Below are positions 45,734-55,948 of a stretch of 64,000 nt of DNA, piece after piece (within the stretch, counting starts at the first letter, position 1; each line of letters starts with the position of its first letter). A model generated the notes under the pieces. The model saw only the letters and a program-made list of their open reading frames with translations, had not been told where the DNA came from and made no database searches. The position numbers were made by a program, and so were the translations under genes. The stretch comes from DATFRY01 sp963764695 (GTDB taxonomy: Bacteria; Myxococcota_A; Polyangia; Haliangiales; Haliangiaceae), in contig CAVXTW010000015.1 of assembly GCA_963764695.1 (NCBI GenBank), forward strand, positions 1 through 64,000. The letters are read 5' to 3'.

Positions 45734-47686
45734 GTGACGTCCACGACCCGAGTCCTCTCGATCTTCCTCGCCAGCGCGATCGCAGCGACCGGCTGCGCCG
45801 CGCAGGAAGCAGACGACAACGACACCTCGCAGCCGAGCTGCTCCGGCGGCAAGTGCGACAACCTCGGCGACAGCCCGGAGACCTCGGACTTCGACTACAT
45901 CATCGTCGGCTCGGGCGCGGGCGGCGGGCCGCTGGCCACTCGCCTGGCGCGCGCCGGCGCCCGCGTGCTGCTGCTCGAGGCCGGCGACGACGCCGGCGAC
46001 GCGCAGAACTATCAGGTCCCGGTCTTCCACCCGCAGGCGACCGAGGATCCGCGGCTGGCCTGGTGGTACTTCGTCGATCACTACAGCGATCCGGCGCGCC
46101 AGCAGCGCGACACAAAGATCACGCCCGAGGGCATCCTCTACCCGCGCGGCGGCACGCTGGGCGGATCGACCGCGGTCAACGCGATGATAACGGTACTGCC
46201 GGTGCAGAGCGACTGGGACAGCATCGCGGCGGTGACCGGCGACGCGTCCTGGTCGGCGGCCCGGATGGATCGCTACTACGACCGCGTGCGCGAGTGGCTG
46301 GGCGTCGAGCAGCCGGACGCGACCCTGGCCCTCGGCGACATCCGCCTGATCGGCATCGTCATGGCCGCCATCATCAAGCTTGTCAACGAGGGGCACGGCG
46401 GGCCGGATCTGAACCCGTTCGACATCTTCGAGAACATCGACCAGATCCTCAACCTCATCAAGCGCGACATCAACGAGGAGCTGCGCCGCGGCGACACCGA
46501 GGGCGTGTTCAGCTTCCCGCTGGCCACGCGCGGCCGCGCGCGCAACGGCACCCGCGAGCGCATCGCCGCCACCGTGACCGAGGGCTTCCCGCTCACGGTG
46601 AGGACGCGCTCGCTGGTCACGCGCGTCATCTTCGCCGACGACCCGGACGAGTCGGGCCGCCCGCGCGCCATCGGCGTCGAGTTCCTCGACGGCGCCCACC
46701 TGTACCAGGCCGACCTCAACGCCGGCTCGCCCGAGGGCGGCGCGCCGCTGCAGGCGTTCGCGCGCCGCGAGGTCATCCTGTCGGCCGGCACCTTCAACAC
46801 GCCGCAGCTGCTCAAGCTGAGCGGCATCGGGCCGCGCGCCGAGCTCGAGCAGCACGGCATCCCGGTCCGCGTCGACCTGCCCGGCGTGGGCGAAAATCTT
46901 CAAGATCGCTACGAGGTCGGCGTGGTGTTCGACGTGGCGCGCGACTTCGGCCTGCTGACGCGCTGCACGTTCGCGGCCTCGCAGGATGACCCGTGTCTCG
47001 ACGACTGGCGCAACGGCTCCGGCCCGTACACCTCGAACGGATCGGTCGCCAGCATCCTCATGCGCTCGGGCCCGGAGCGGGCCGAGGCCGACCTGCACCT
47101 GTTCGGCCTGCCCGGCGTGTTCAAGGGCTACAAGCCCGGCTACGCGGCCGAGGGCGTCGCCGACAAGCACCACTTCACCTGGGTCGTCCTCAAGGGCCAC
47201 ACCGACAACCGCGGCGGCACGGTCAAGCTGCGCTCCGCCGATCCGCGCGAGCGCCCGGCGATCAACTTCCACTACTTCGACGACGGCGACGTCGACCAGG
47301 GCCAGGACGTCAACGATGTGACAGCGGTGGTGAACGCGGTCGAGTTCGTGCGCCGCGTGGCCGCCAAGACCGACGGCATCCCCCTGTTCGGCGAGTTCCG
47401 CGAGGTGTGGCCGGGCCCGGAGGTTGACACGCGCGAGGAGATCGCGCAGTGGGTCAAGGACGAGGCCTGGGGGCACCACGCGTCCTGCTCGGCGCCGATC
47501 GGCGGCGACGGCGACCCGATGGCGGTGCTGGACAGCCGCTTCCGCGTGCGCGGCGCCAGCGGGCTGCGCGTGGTGGACGCGTCGGTCTTCCCGCGCATCC
47601 CCGGCACCTTCATCGTGCTGCCCATCTACATGGTCAGCGAGAAGGCGGCCGACGTCATCCTCGAGGACAACCCGGCCGTCCAGTGA
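45734..47686 (+). CDS. Lipoprotein GMC-family FAD oxidoreductase
   Basis: 650 residues from a GTG with AGGAG 7 bases upstream. The signal sequence ends in a lipobox (SAIAATGC, Cys21). A Cys pair (CSGGKC, 36-41) follows, then the FAD dinucleotide fold (DYIIVGSGAGGGPLA, 54-68), GMC signature GGTLGGSTAVNAM, and the C-terminal active-site region WGHHASCSAPIG with RVRGASGLRVVDASVFP. The conserved catalytic His is present in HHASCS; GMC enzymes oxidise alcohols, sugars or sterols with FAD. Export as a lipoprotein is unusual for this mostly cytoplasmic or Tat-secreted family and implies flavin loading outside the cytoplasm, or Tat-independent export that I cannot explain. The frame is intact. Substrate unknown. 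Confidence 0.88.
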   Translation: MTSTTRVLSIFLASAIAATGCAAQEADDNDTSQPSCSGGKCDNLGDSPETSDFDYIIVGSGAGGGPLATRLARAGARVLLLEAGDDAGDAQNYQVPVFHPQATEDPRLAWWYFVDHYSDPARQQRDTKITPEGILYPRGGTLGGSTAVNAMITVLPVQSDWDSIAAVTGDASWSAARMDRYYDRVREWLGVEQPDATLALGDIRLIGIVMAAIIKLVNEGHGGPDLNPFDIFENIDQILNLIKRDINEELRRGDTEGVFSFPLATRGRARNGTRERIAATVTEGFPLTVRTRSLVTRVIFADDPDESGRPRAIGVEFLDGAHLYQADLNAGSPEGGAPLQAFARREVILSAGTFNTPQLLKLSGIGPRAELEQHGIPVRVDLPGVGENLQDRYEVGVVFDVARDFGLLTRCTFAASQDDPCLDDWRNGSGPYTSNGSVASILMRSGPERAEADLHLFGLPGVFKGYKPGYAAEGVADKHHFTWVVLKGHTDNRGGTVKLRSADPRERPAINFHYFDDGDVDQGQDVNDVTAVVNAVEFVRRVAAKTDGIPLFGEFREVWPGPEVDTREEIAQWVKDEAWGHHASCSAPIGGDGDPMAVLDSRFRVRGASGLRVVDASVFPRIPGTFIVLPIYMVSEKAADVILEDNPAVQ

Positions 47687-47729
47687 CGTGACGGTCGCGG
47701 GCGAGGCGCACCTCGGCTAGCCTGTCGAG

Positions 47730-48737
47730 GTGCGCTACGAGCCGCAGCTGGCCACGCTGGTCGCCGACGCGCCCGACGGCGACAGCTGGCTGCACGAGAT
47801 CAAGTACGACGGCTACCGCATCGGCTGCATCGTGCGGCGCGGCAAGGCCCAGCTGATGAGCCGCAACGGCAACGACTGGAGCGAGCGTTTCGCCGCCGTC
47901 GCCGAGGCCGCGGCTGCCCTGCCGGTCAAGAGCGCGCTGTTCGACGGCGAGGTGGCGGCCGTGCTGCCCGACGGCGTGACCAGCTTCCAGGCCCTGCAGA
48001 ACGCGCTCGGCGCCCGCGGCAAGAACCTCGTCTACTTCGTCTTCGACCTGCACGAGCTCGACGGCGAGGACCTGCGCCGCCGCCCGCTCGAGGAGCGCAA
48101 GGCCGCCCTGCGCGAGGTTGTCGAGCGCGGCGGCAAGAAGGCCGATGCCAGGAAGGCCGACGCCACCATCCGCTACTCGGATCATGTCGTCGGCCAGGGC
48201 GCGCGCTTCTTCGCCGAGGCATGCCGCGCCGGCCTCGAGGGGATCGTGGCCAAGCGTCGCAGCGAGCCGCACCGCGCCGGGCGCACCACCGGCTGGCTCA
48301 AGATCAAGTGCGTCACCCGACAGGAGCTGGTCATCGGCGGCTTCACCGAGCCGGAGGGTGCGCGCGCGGGTCTGGGCGCGCTCCTGCTCGGCGCCTACGA
48401 CGACGGCGGTGCGCTGAGCTACGCCGGCAAGGTCGGGACCGGCTTCACGCAGAAGACAGCGACCGAGCTGCGCGTGAAGCTCGACGAGATCGAGAGCGAA
48501 GATTGCCCGTTCGAGCCGCGCCCGGAGGCGCGCCTTCTGGGCAAGAAGGTGCACTGGGTCGAGCCGACCCTCGTGGCGGAGGTGGTCTTCGCCGAGTGGA
48601 CCGACGACGGCCGCATCCGCCACTCGTCCTTTCAGGGCCTGCGCGAGGATCGCTCGGCGAGCGAGGTCCGGCGCGAGCGGCCGAAGCCGCTGCGCGCCGA
48701 CGGCACCTCGATCAAGCGCGGGCCGCGTCGGCGCTGA
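47730..48737 (+). CDS. ligD: ATP-dependent DNA ligase, stand-alone LigD ligase domain
   Basis: 335 residues from a GTG. The nucleotidyl-transferase motif I is HEIKYDGYR with adenylated Lys25. Downstream motifs are LFDGEVAA, EGIVAKRRSE and WLKIKC, followed by the OB fold (GALLLGAYDDGGALSYAGKV, HWVEPTLVAEVVFAEWT, RHSSFQGLREDR). This is the ligase part of bacterial LigD, which seals double-strand breaks in Ku-dependent end joining. The polymerase and nuclease domains of full LigD are absent here, and no ku gene is in the window. The start codon directly adjoins GAGG, with no well-spaced binding site. Confidence 0.9.
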   Translation: MRYEPQLATLVADAPDGDSWLHEIKYDGYRIGCIVRRGKAQLMSRNGNDWSERFAAVAEAAAALPVKSALFDGEVAAVLPDGVTSFQALQNALGARGKNLVYFVFDLHELDGEDLRRRPLEERKAALREVVERGGKKADARKADATIRYSDHVVGQGARFFAEACRAGLEGIVAKRRSEPHRAGRTTGWLKIKCVTRQELVIGGFTEPEGARAGLGALLLGAYDDGGALSYAGKVGTGFTQKTATELRVKLDEIESEDCPFEPRPEARLLGKKVHWVEPTLVAEVVFAEWTDDGRIRHSSFQGLREDRSASEVRRERPKPLRADGTSIKRGPRRR

Positions 48738-48767
48738 GGGGGGACGAGTCGGAGGTGTCGGTCCGCG

Positions 48768-48974
48768 TCAGCGCGGAAGCACGCCGGCGTCGTCGCCGCC
48801 GGTCGCCGCGTCGGCCTCGCCGCCGGTCGCCGCGTCGGCCTCGCTGGCGCCCGCATCGGCCGGGCCACCGGCGCCGCCGTCAACATCGCCGTCATCACTG
48901 CCGCACGCAACAACCGAGGTCGAAAGCGTCAGTGCACAAGCCAGGGAGAGGAATAGCAGAGCTAGACGTCGCAT
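48768..48974 (-). CDS. Very small Asp/Ala/Gly-rich lipoprotein
   Basis: 68 residues: MRRLALLFLSLACALTLSTSVVAC, then CGSDDGDVDGGAGGPADAG-type acidic low-complexity sequence to the end (an ATG 12 bases upstream is an alternative). It has the same signal plus Gly/Asp-linker style as other lipoproteins in this genome but no folded domain. It may be a remnant or a genuine small surface peptide. It lies convergently between the ligase and the divergent phosphatase gene. Confidence 0.55.
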   Translation of the reverse strand: MRRLALLFLSLACALTLSTSVVACGSDDGDVDGGAGGPADAGASEADAATGGEADAATGGDDAGVLPR

Positions 48975-49060
48975 GGCCGGCACCATAACATGGTGCTCCG
49001 GACGAATGGATTGACCGGGCCGGGTACTGGACGCGGCCCTGACGTGGGGTAGGCTGCCAC

Positions 49061-50617
49061 ATGGACTCGAACGGGGCGCTGGGAGCCATCGACGCCGGCT
49101 CGAATGCGATTCGAGTCTGTATCGCCCGCGTCGTCGCGCCCGGCGAGCTCGCCGTGATCGAAGCGGAACGCGTCCCGGTCCGTCTCGGTCACCACACGTT
49201 CACGCACGGCGAGCTCGACGCGAAGACGATCGAGTCCGCGGTCGTCGCCTTCGCGCGCTTTCGCAAATTGTTCGATCAGCACGGTGTGCGCCGTTACCGC
49301 GCTGTCGCCACGTCAGCGCTGCGCAACGCTCACAACCGCGAACATCTGATCGATCGTCTGTTCCGCGAGCTGCAGATCGAGCTCGAGGTCATCGACGGCG
49401 AGGAGGAGGGCCGCCTGGTCCGGCGCGCCGTGCTGCAGACGATGAAGGGCCGCGGCGACCCCAGCCTCATCGCCGACCTCGGCGGCGGCAGCCTCGAGGT
49501 CACCGAGCGCGTGCGTGACAGATGGGTCACGTCTTCGATGAAGATCGGCACAGTGCGGCTGCTCGAGACCTTCGGGCTGGGCGGCCGCGTGTCCGACGAC
49601 GAGGCGCGCCTGGTCAGGCGCTTCATCGCCACGTCGCTCTCCTCGAGCATGCCGGAGTCGACCGAGAAGCACGCCACCGCCGTGGCCTGCGGCGGAAACG
49701 CCGAGGCACTGGCATCGCTCTACGGGCAGACCGACAAGGACGGCGTGCCGTCGATGAAGCTGAGCGCGCTCGAGGACGCGCTGCCCGCCCTGCTCGCGGC
49801 CGACGTGCCCGAGCGCATGAGCAAGCTGAGCGTGCGGCAGGATCGCGCCGAGGTGCTGCCGGTGGCGGCGCTGGTGTTCGCCGAGCTGGGCAAGCGGCTC
49901 GGTCTCAAGAAGCTGACCATGCCCGGCGTCGGCATCCGCGAGGGCATCCTCGTCGACCTCGCCGAGGCCACCGGCACCGACCGGCCTGCATCGCAGGAGC
50001 CGGCGGTCATCTCGGCGGCGCGCGTGTTCGCCGACCGCATGGGCCACAACACCGCGCATGGCGAGCAGGTGCGCATGGTGGCGCGCTCTCTGTTCGATCA
50101 GCTGAGCGACGTGCACGCCCTGCCGGCGCAGCTGGCGCCGGTGCTCGAGGTCGCAGCGCTCCTGCACGACATCGGCGAGGTGGTGCACCGCCGCGCGCAC
50201 CACAAGCACGGCGAGTACATGATCCTGCACGGCCGCCTGCCCGGCCTGGAGAGCCCGGAGCGCGAGATGGTGGCCGCCGTGGTGCGCGCGCATCGCAAGA
50301 ACGCGCCCGACGCGCGCAAGCATACGATCTACGCGGCGCTGCCGGAGGCGCGCCAGGAGCAGGTGCGGAAGCTCTGCGCGCTGCTGCGCGTCGCCGACGC
50401 GCTCGACGCCGACCATCGCCAGGGCATCATGAGCGTCAAGGCGGACGTCAAGAACAAGAAGGTCGTGCTGCAGCTGGAGTCGGTGGCCAACGGCACGCCG
50501 GCCGCGCTCGCCGATCTGACAAAGAGCCTCAACTTCGAGGAGGTCTTCGGCCGCAAGCTCGACGCCGAGGTCAGCGAAGTGAAGGCAGAGCCGACGCCGC
50601 GCCGACGCCGCGAGTAG
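49061..50617 (+). CDS. Exopolyphosphatase/guanosine pentaphosphatase-type protein with HD domain
   Basis: 518 residues. The N-terminal Ppx/GppA fold has the phosphate loops GAIDAGSNAIRVCIA (residues 8-22) and IADLGGGSLEVTE, with EGRLVRRAVLQTM in between. The C-terminal HD domain has LHDIGEVVHRRAHHKHGEYM. This two-domain arrangement is the long Ppx/GppA type, which cleaves polyphosphate or converts pppGpp to ppGpp and can add a second hydrolase in the HD part. Which reaction applies cannot be decided. It is intact and ends 22 bp from a convergent gene. The ATG start places the first phosphate loop in the normal position. Confidence 0.88.
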   Translation: MDSNGALGAIDAGSNAIRVCIARVVAPGELAVIEAERVPVRLGHHTFTHGELDAKTIESAVVAFARFRKLFDQHGVRRYRAVATSALRNAHNREHLIDRLFRELQIELEVIDGEEEGRLVRRAVLQTMKGRGDPSLIADLGGGSLEVTERVRDRWVTSSMKIGTVRLLETFGLGGRVSDDEARLVRRFIATSLSSSMPESTEKHATAVACGGNAEALASLYGQTDKDGVPSMKLSALEDALPALLAADVPERMSKLSVRQDRAEVLPVAALVFAELGKRLGLKKLTMPGVGIREGILVDLAEATGTDRPASQEPAVISAARVFADRMGHNTAHGEQVRMVARSLFDQLSDVHALPAQLAPVLEVAALLHDIGEVVHRRAHHKHGEYMILHGRLPGLESPEREMVAAVVRAHRKNAPDARKHTIYAALPEARQEQVRKLCALLRVADALDADHRQGIMSVKADVKNKKVVLQLESVANGTPAALADLTKSLNFEEVFGRKLDAEVSEVKAEPTPRRRRE

Positions 50618-50639
50618 CGGCGGCGACGGCGCCGATTAT

Positions 50640-51987
50640 TTACAGCGCGCCCAGGAAGGCCAGCAGCGCCGACCTGTCGGCCACGTCCGCGTTGCGGAAC
50701 TTCTCGCGCGCGGCCTCGGCCTCGCCGCCGTGCCACAGGATCGCCTCGGCGATGGTGCGCGCGCGCCCGTCGTGCAGGTAGCCGGAGCCGGGCTGCACCG
50801 TCTGCACAAGACCGAGCCCCCACAGCGGCGCCGTGCGCCACTCGCGCTCGCCGGCCAGGAAGTCGGGGCGTCCGTCGGCCAGGTCCTCGCCCATGTCGTG
50901 CACCAGCAGATCGGTGAACGGCTCGATTGCCTGCCCGGCCAGAAGGTCCAGCTCGTGGTCGCCGGTGACCGCGCCCGGCTTGTGGCAGTCGCTGCAGCCG
51001 ATCTCGCGGAACAGCCACTGCCCGTTCTTCGCCCGACCCGACAGCGCGACCGGCGCCGGCACCGCGAGGGTGCGGGTGTAGAACGCGGCCAGCTCCACCG
51101 TGTCGAGCCCGATGTCCTCGCCACCGTCGTCGGCGCTGAAGATCGGGCTGGTCACGCCCATGTCGTTGAAGTAGGCAGCCGCCGCCTGCTGGAGCAGGTT
51201 GGGCTGGTTGGCCTTGTGACCGAAGCGACCGATCTCCGCGGCGCCGGTCTCCACGTCCCAGACGCGGTTGATGCGGCCGGAGATGCCGTCGCCGTCGAGG
51301 TCGTCCGGATCCTCCCAGCCTTCGAGCGTGGACGGCTTCGATCGCCTCGAGCAGCCCCAGCCCGAAGACCGGCGGCGGCTGGCGCAGCGACGTCATCATG
51401 TCGGCCGCGACCGGCTCGCCGTCGCCTCGCGCGATGACAAGCTGCGGCCGGCGCAGCGAGTACTCCTCGCCGTCTCCGTAGTTGCCTGGCTCCTCGATCC
51501 ATTCCACCGAGATGCTCGCCTCCGGCTGCATCCCGTAGACCGCGTGGTTCTGCAGCTGGGTGCCCCACCCGGGCACCGGCACCGACCCGCCCGGGACCTC
51601 CGGCTCACCCTCGGGCAGGCTGACCCGCACCAGGCTCTGCGAGCTGGCCACGCCGATGAGCGCCTTGCCGCGCCCGTCGCGCCCGTGGCAGCGGCCGCAC
51701 GACGAGTTGTTGAACAGCGGACCGAGCCCGTTGTTGACCGGCGCGCCGCCGGTCACGAAGGTGGCGTCGAAGGCCAGGTCACCGTCCAGGTGGCGGTCGA
51801 GCCCTTCTTCATCCAGGTTCGGCGCCGGGAAGCTGTACGCGTTGGACGTGCGGTCCTCGACGGTGGTGTCGCCGCCGGCCAGGTAGTCCGCCGACCCGTC
51901 GCCGCCGCCGCAGCCGAGTGGAAGCAGGCCCAGCGCGGCGGCCGTGACCGCCGCGCGGGAGAGGAACGAGAGCTCGGATCGGCGCAC
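50640..51987 (-). CDS. Di-haem oxidoreductase-like lipoprotein (DUF1111 family)
   Basis: About 449 residues. GTG start with AAGGGG 6 bases upstream, signal with lipobox LLPLGC (Cys26), haem motifs CGRCH (97-101) and, in the C-terminal part, CSDCH. Motifs typical of the family are FNNSSCGRCHGRDGRG, FGHKANQPNLLQQAAAAYFND, and WRTAPLWGLGLVQTV with GYLHDGRARTIAEAILWHGG at the end. One frame break near 51,330. It begins 10 bp after the imelysin stop, so it is co-translated. The porin-imelysin-DUF1111 order is a recurring iron-responsive set; the enzyme may oxidise or reduce iron or haem in the periplasm, but the reaction is not established. Confidence 0.85.
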
Positions 51988-51997
51988 GGTCGGCCCC

Positions 51998-53095
51998 TTA
52001 TTGAAGGACGAGATCCGACAGGTCGCCGTCGACGGTGGCCTGCACGGTCGAGATGGCCTGCTGGGCCGCCTCGATCGACTCGTCGTTGGCCGGGTCGGTG
52101 ATGGCATCGCGGAACGGCGGCGGGATCGCCTCGAGCGCGGCGATGGCGTCGTCGATCTCGGCCTGGAAGCGCTCGTCGAGATCCGGATCGCGCTCGGCGA
52201 CCCAGGCGTCCAGGCCCTCGCCCTCGGTGCCGGCGTCCGGCATGTCACCGGTGTACGCGTTGAGGACGCTGCGCATGTTGTCCTGGAAGTCGAACTGCGA
52301 GTTGAAGCTGTACTGGCTCTCGACCAGGTCGGGGTCGCGCGCGTCGTACGGGTCGGCGATCTTTCCGTTGGCCACCTCGTCGCAGATGCCGCTCATGCCG
52401 ACCAGGATCTCCTGCGCCGCGGAGGTGAGCGACGGATAGGCGGTGTTGCCGTCCTCGCCGGCGGTGGTGAAGACGTCGCGATAGGCCGCGTCGCCGCCCA
52501 CGCCCTCGGTCCAGCTGGTCGCCAGATCGGAGGTGATCAGGGAGAGCTCCTCGCTCAGCGCCAGAAGGTACTCGAGCTCGCGGTCGTCGAACTGGTCGAC
52601 GGTCTTGAGGCTGTCCTCACCCCACAGGAGGTACTCGATGGTGTGGAAGCCCTTCTGCGTCTCGGGCAGGGTGGTGACGAGCTCGAGGTCCAGCACCTCG
52701 TCGGAGGCCAGCACCGCCTCCAGATCGTCCCGGTTGAGCGGCCAGCTGTCCATGGCCGGGTCCCAGCCCTGGGCCGAGACCGGCCCGAACAGGAAGCCCT
52801 CGCTCTGCTCCCACGGCACGCGGGTATCGACCCACGCCTGCTGGGCGGCATCGAGGCTCTCGGGGCTCAGCTCCTTGTCGAGGACGATGATCGCCTCGTC
52901 GAGCGCGGCGGCGCGCGCCTCGAGCAGCTCGTAGGTCGGGACGACGACCTGATCGGCGTAGTCGAGCAGGATCTGCTGATCCTCGAAGCCGCCGCCGTCA
53001 TCGGAGCCGTCGCTTCCGTCGGTGTTTCCGTCGTCGTCGCCACCGCAGGCGGCCAGGGCCACTGCCAGCAAGGTGCCAACAATTCGCATGCGCAT
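51998..53095 (-). CDS. Imelysin-family lipoprotein (IrpA-like)
   Basis: 365 residues: lipoprotein signal LLAVALAAC (Cys17), Asp/Gly-rich linker, then the imelysin helical domain with the defining GxHxxE motif at residues 149-154 (GFHTIEYLLW). WEQSEGFLFGP (95-105) also fits the family. Imelysins are periplasmic or outer-membrane iron-regulated proteins thought to bind iron through this motif; they are not proteases despite the old name. Second gene of the operon behind the porin (21 bp gap) and before the di-haem protein (10 bp gap). The frame is intact. Confidence 0.92.
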   Translation of the reverse strand: MRMRIVGTLLAVALAACGGDDDGNTDGSDGSDDGGGFEDQQILLDYADQVVVPTYELLEARAAALDEAIIVLDKELSPESLDAAQQAWVDTRVPWEQSEGFLFGPVSAQGWDPAMDSWPLNRDDLEAVLASDEVLDLELVTTLPETQKGFHTIEYLLWGEDSLKTVDQFDDRELEYLLALSEELSLITSDLATSWTEGVGGDAAYRDVFTTAGEDGNTAYPSLTSAAQEILVGMSGICDEVANGKIADPYDARDPDLVESQYSFNSQFDFQDNMRSVLNAYTGDMPDAGTEGEGLDAWVAERDPDLDERFQAEIDDAIAALEAIPPPFRDAITDPANDESIEAAQQAISTVQATVDGDLSDLVLQ

Positions 53096-53116
53096 GTGAG
53101 TCTCTCCTGTTCAGCT

Positions 53117-54430
53117 TCAGAAGACGAAACCGGCGGTCGCCCGCACGGTGTTCTCCGACCGCAGCGCCGACGAACCCAGCCGGCGGTGCGCGAAGTCGAG
53201 CTTGGCGACGATCGCGTTCTTGTAGGTGTACGCGCCGCCCAGCCCGTAGATGGTGCGCTCGAAGCGCGGGTTGTCGAACACGCCGCCGCCGACCTCGAAC
53301 ATCGTGTCGATGTAGTCGTAGCGGACGAACGGCTCGACCTTGTGCGCCACGGTCATGCCGAGGTGCGGCGCGACGTCGTAGCCGACCTCGGCCGCCACCG
53401 CGATCGCCTCGTCGGCCACCGGCGTGCGCGCGACACCCAGCTCGTTGGACAGCCGGTCGTTGCGCGCGGAGATCACCGCGGCGTTCTTGAGGTGGCCCCA
53501 CATGGCCCAGGCCTGGCCGCGGATGCCGTATCCGACCCAGCGGGCGTGCACGTCGGCGATCGCGACCGTGCCGGACACGTAGTTGCACGGCGCCACGTCG
53601 TCCGGCTCCGGATCGTCGCAGTCGACTGTCAGATCCGCCTTGGGGCGGTTGCGAGAGCTGCCGCCGTAGTAGCCGGAGACGCCGACCTCCAGGTGGTTGG
53701 TGGCATCGGCGTCGACGCGGCCCACGATCGCGAGGTCGGAGGCGCGCACGGTCTCGAACGGGCCCTGATGGCCGGAGGCGACCCAGTACTGCGAGCTGAA
53801 CCCGGTCGAATCCAGACCGTTGACCACCTGGGCGGTCAGGCGCACGCGCGGCAGGTAGGTGAGCAGCGAGGCGCCCATCTCGTCCCACTGCGCGGGAAGG
53901 ACCGTGGTCTCCGCCTCCGAGCGCACCGAGCCCAGGTAGTCGGTCGGCCGGTAGTAATAGGAGAGCTGGCCGAGCGCCACGTAGAAGCGTCCGACCTTGA
54001 GCTCGAAGCGGCCGCCGAACTCCTTCTCGATGTAGAGCTCCTCGACGATGACCTCGCCGCCCTTCTCCACCTCCGACTCGAACTCGCCGAACTCCTCGTA
54101 CTCGAGCTCCTTGGCGGCGCCGGTGCCGCCGTGCTCGAACTCGATCTCGGCCTCGATCTCGAGGTCGGCCGGCAGGTGTCCCTCGACGATGGCGACCAGC
54201 CGGGTGGTGTCGAACTCGATGCGGCGGTCGTCGAGCGCGCCGCCGGCGCGGGTCTGGTCGGCGCCGTGATCGTGAAACGAGAAGCCGAGCTCGCCGTAGC
54301 CGCCCAGCTCGAGCTCGAACGAATCGGTGGCGAACACCCTCTCGGCGCGGGCCGGGGCTGCAAGCCAGGCCAGCGAGATCGCCGCGCCGAGGACCGAGCG
54401 GGCGAGGATGGAGCGGAGGCGGTGGGACAT
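53117..54430 (-). CDS. Outer-membrane porin-like protein, first gene of iron operon
   Basis: 437 residues: signal peptide (LGAAISLAWLAAPARA), alternating beta-strand pattern throughout (DSFELELGGYGELGFSF, LKVGRFYVALGQLSYYYRP, KVEPFVRYDYIDTMF) and a C-terminal phenylalanine (TAGFVF) as in outer-membrane barrels. An acidic stretch (ELEYEEFGEFESEVEKGGEV) near residue 110 is notable and could attract cations. The design resembles LbtU/phosphate-porin-like barrels, without certainty. Its start is 12 bp from a Fur-like operator, and it leads the imelysin and di-haem genes, so a role in iron or iron-chelate passage is inferred. Confidence 0.8.
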   Translation of the reverse strand: MSHRLRSILARSVLGAAISLAWLAAPARAERVFATDSFELELGGYGELGFSFHDHGADQTRAGGALDDRRIEFDTTRLVAIVEGHLPADLEIEAEIEFEHGGTGAAKELEYEEFGEFESEVEKGGEVIVEELYIEKEFGGRFELKVGRFYVALGQLSYYYRPTDYLGSVRSEAETTVLPAQWDEMGASLLTYLPRVRLTAQVVNGLDSTGFSSQYWVASGHQGPFETVRASDLAIVGRVDADATNHLEVGVSGYYGGSSRNRPKADLTVDCDDPEPDDVAPCNYVSGTVAIADVHARWVGYGIRGQAWAMWGHLKNAAVISARNDRLSNELGVARTPVADEAIAVAAEVGYDVAPHLGMTVAHKVEPFVRYDYIDTMFEVGGGVFDNPRFERTIYGLGGAYTYKNAIVAKLDFAHRRLGSSALRSENTVRATAGFVF

Positions 54431-54441
54431 CAGGGATCGAC

Positions 54442-54460
54442 ATTGAAATTAATTTTCAAT
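54442..54460. promoter_or_regulatory. Fur-box candidate
   Basis: ATTGAAATTAATTTTCAAT is a 7-5-7 perfect inverted repeat. Its core TGAAATTAATTTTCA matches 11 of the 14 defined bases of the Fur core TGATAATNATTATCA. It is an isolated AT island in very GC-rich DNA, 12 bp upstream of the porin start, which fits iron-dependent repression of the operon. It also lies 76 bp from the divergent sigma54 regulator. Confidence 0.75.
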
Positions 54461-54536
54461 TTCTGGTCAAGGGGCCGGCCGCGCTCAGCCAAAAAGCCCA
54501 CTTGACCGGCTACTTGCGGTGAGTAATGGATGGTTG

Positions 54537-55904
<1,368 letters not shown>

Positions 55905-55948
55905 AGGGCGGCCGCGTCCCCCGCCGATCGCCGTGCTAGGATCGACCG

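Noticed and set aside
51944..54505. Plus-strand open frame opposite porin and imelysin genes
   Set aside because: Antisense shadow; the minus-strand proteins have signals, motifs and an operator.
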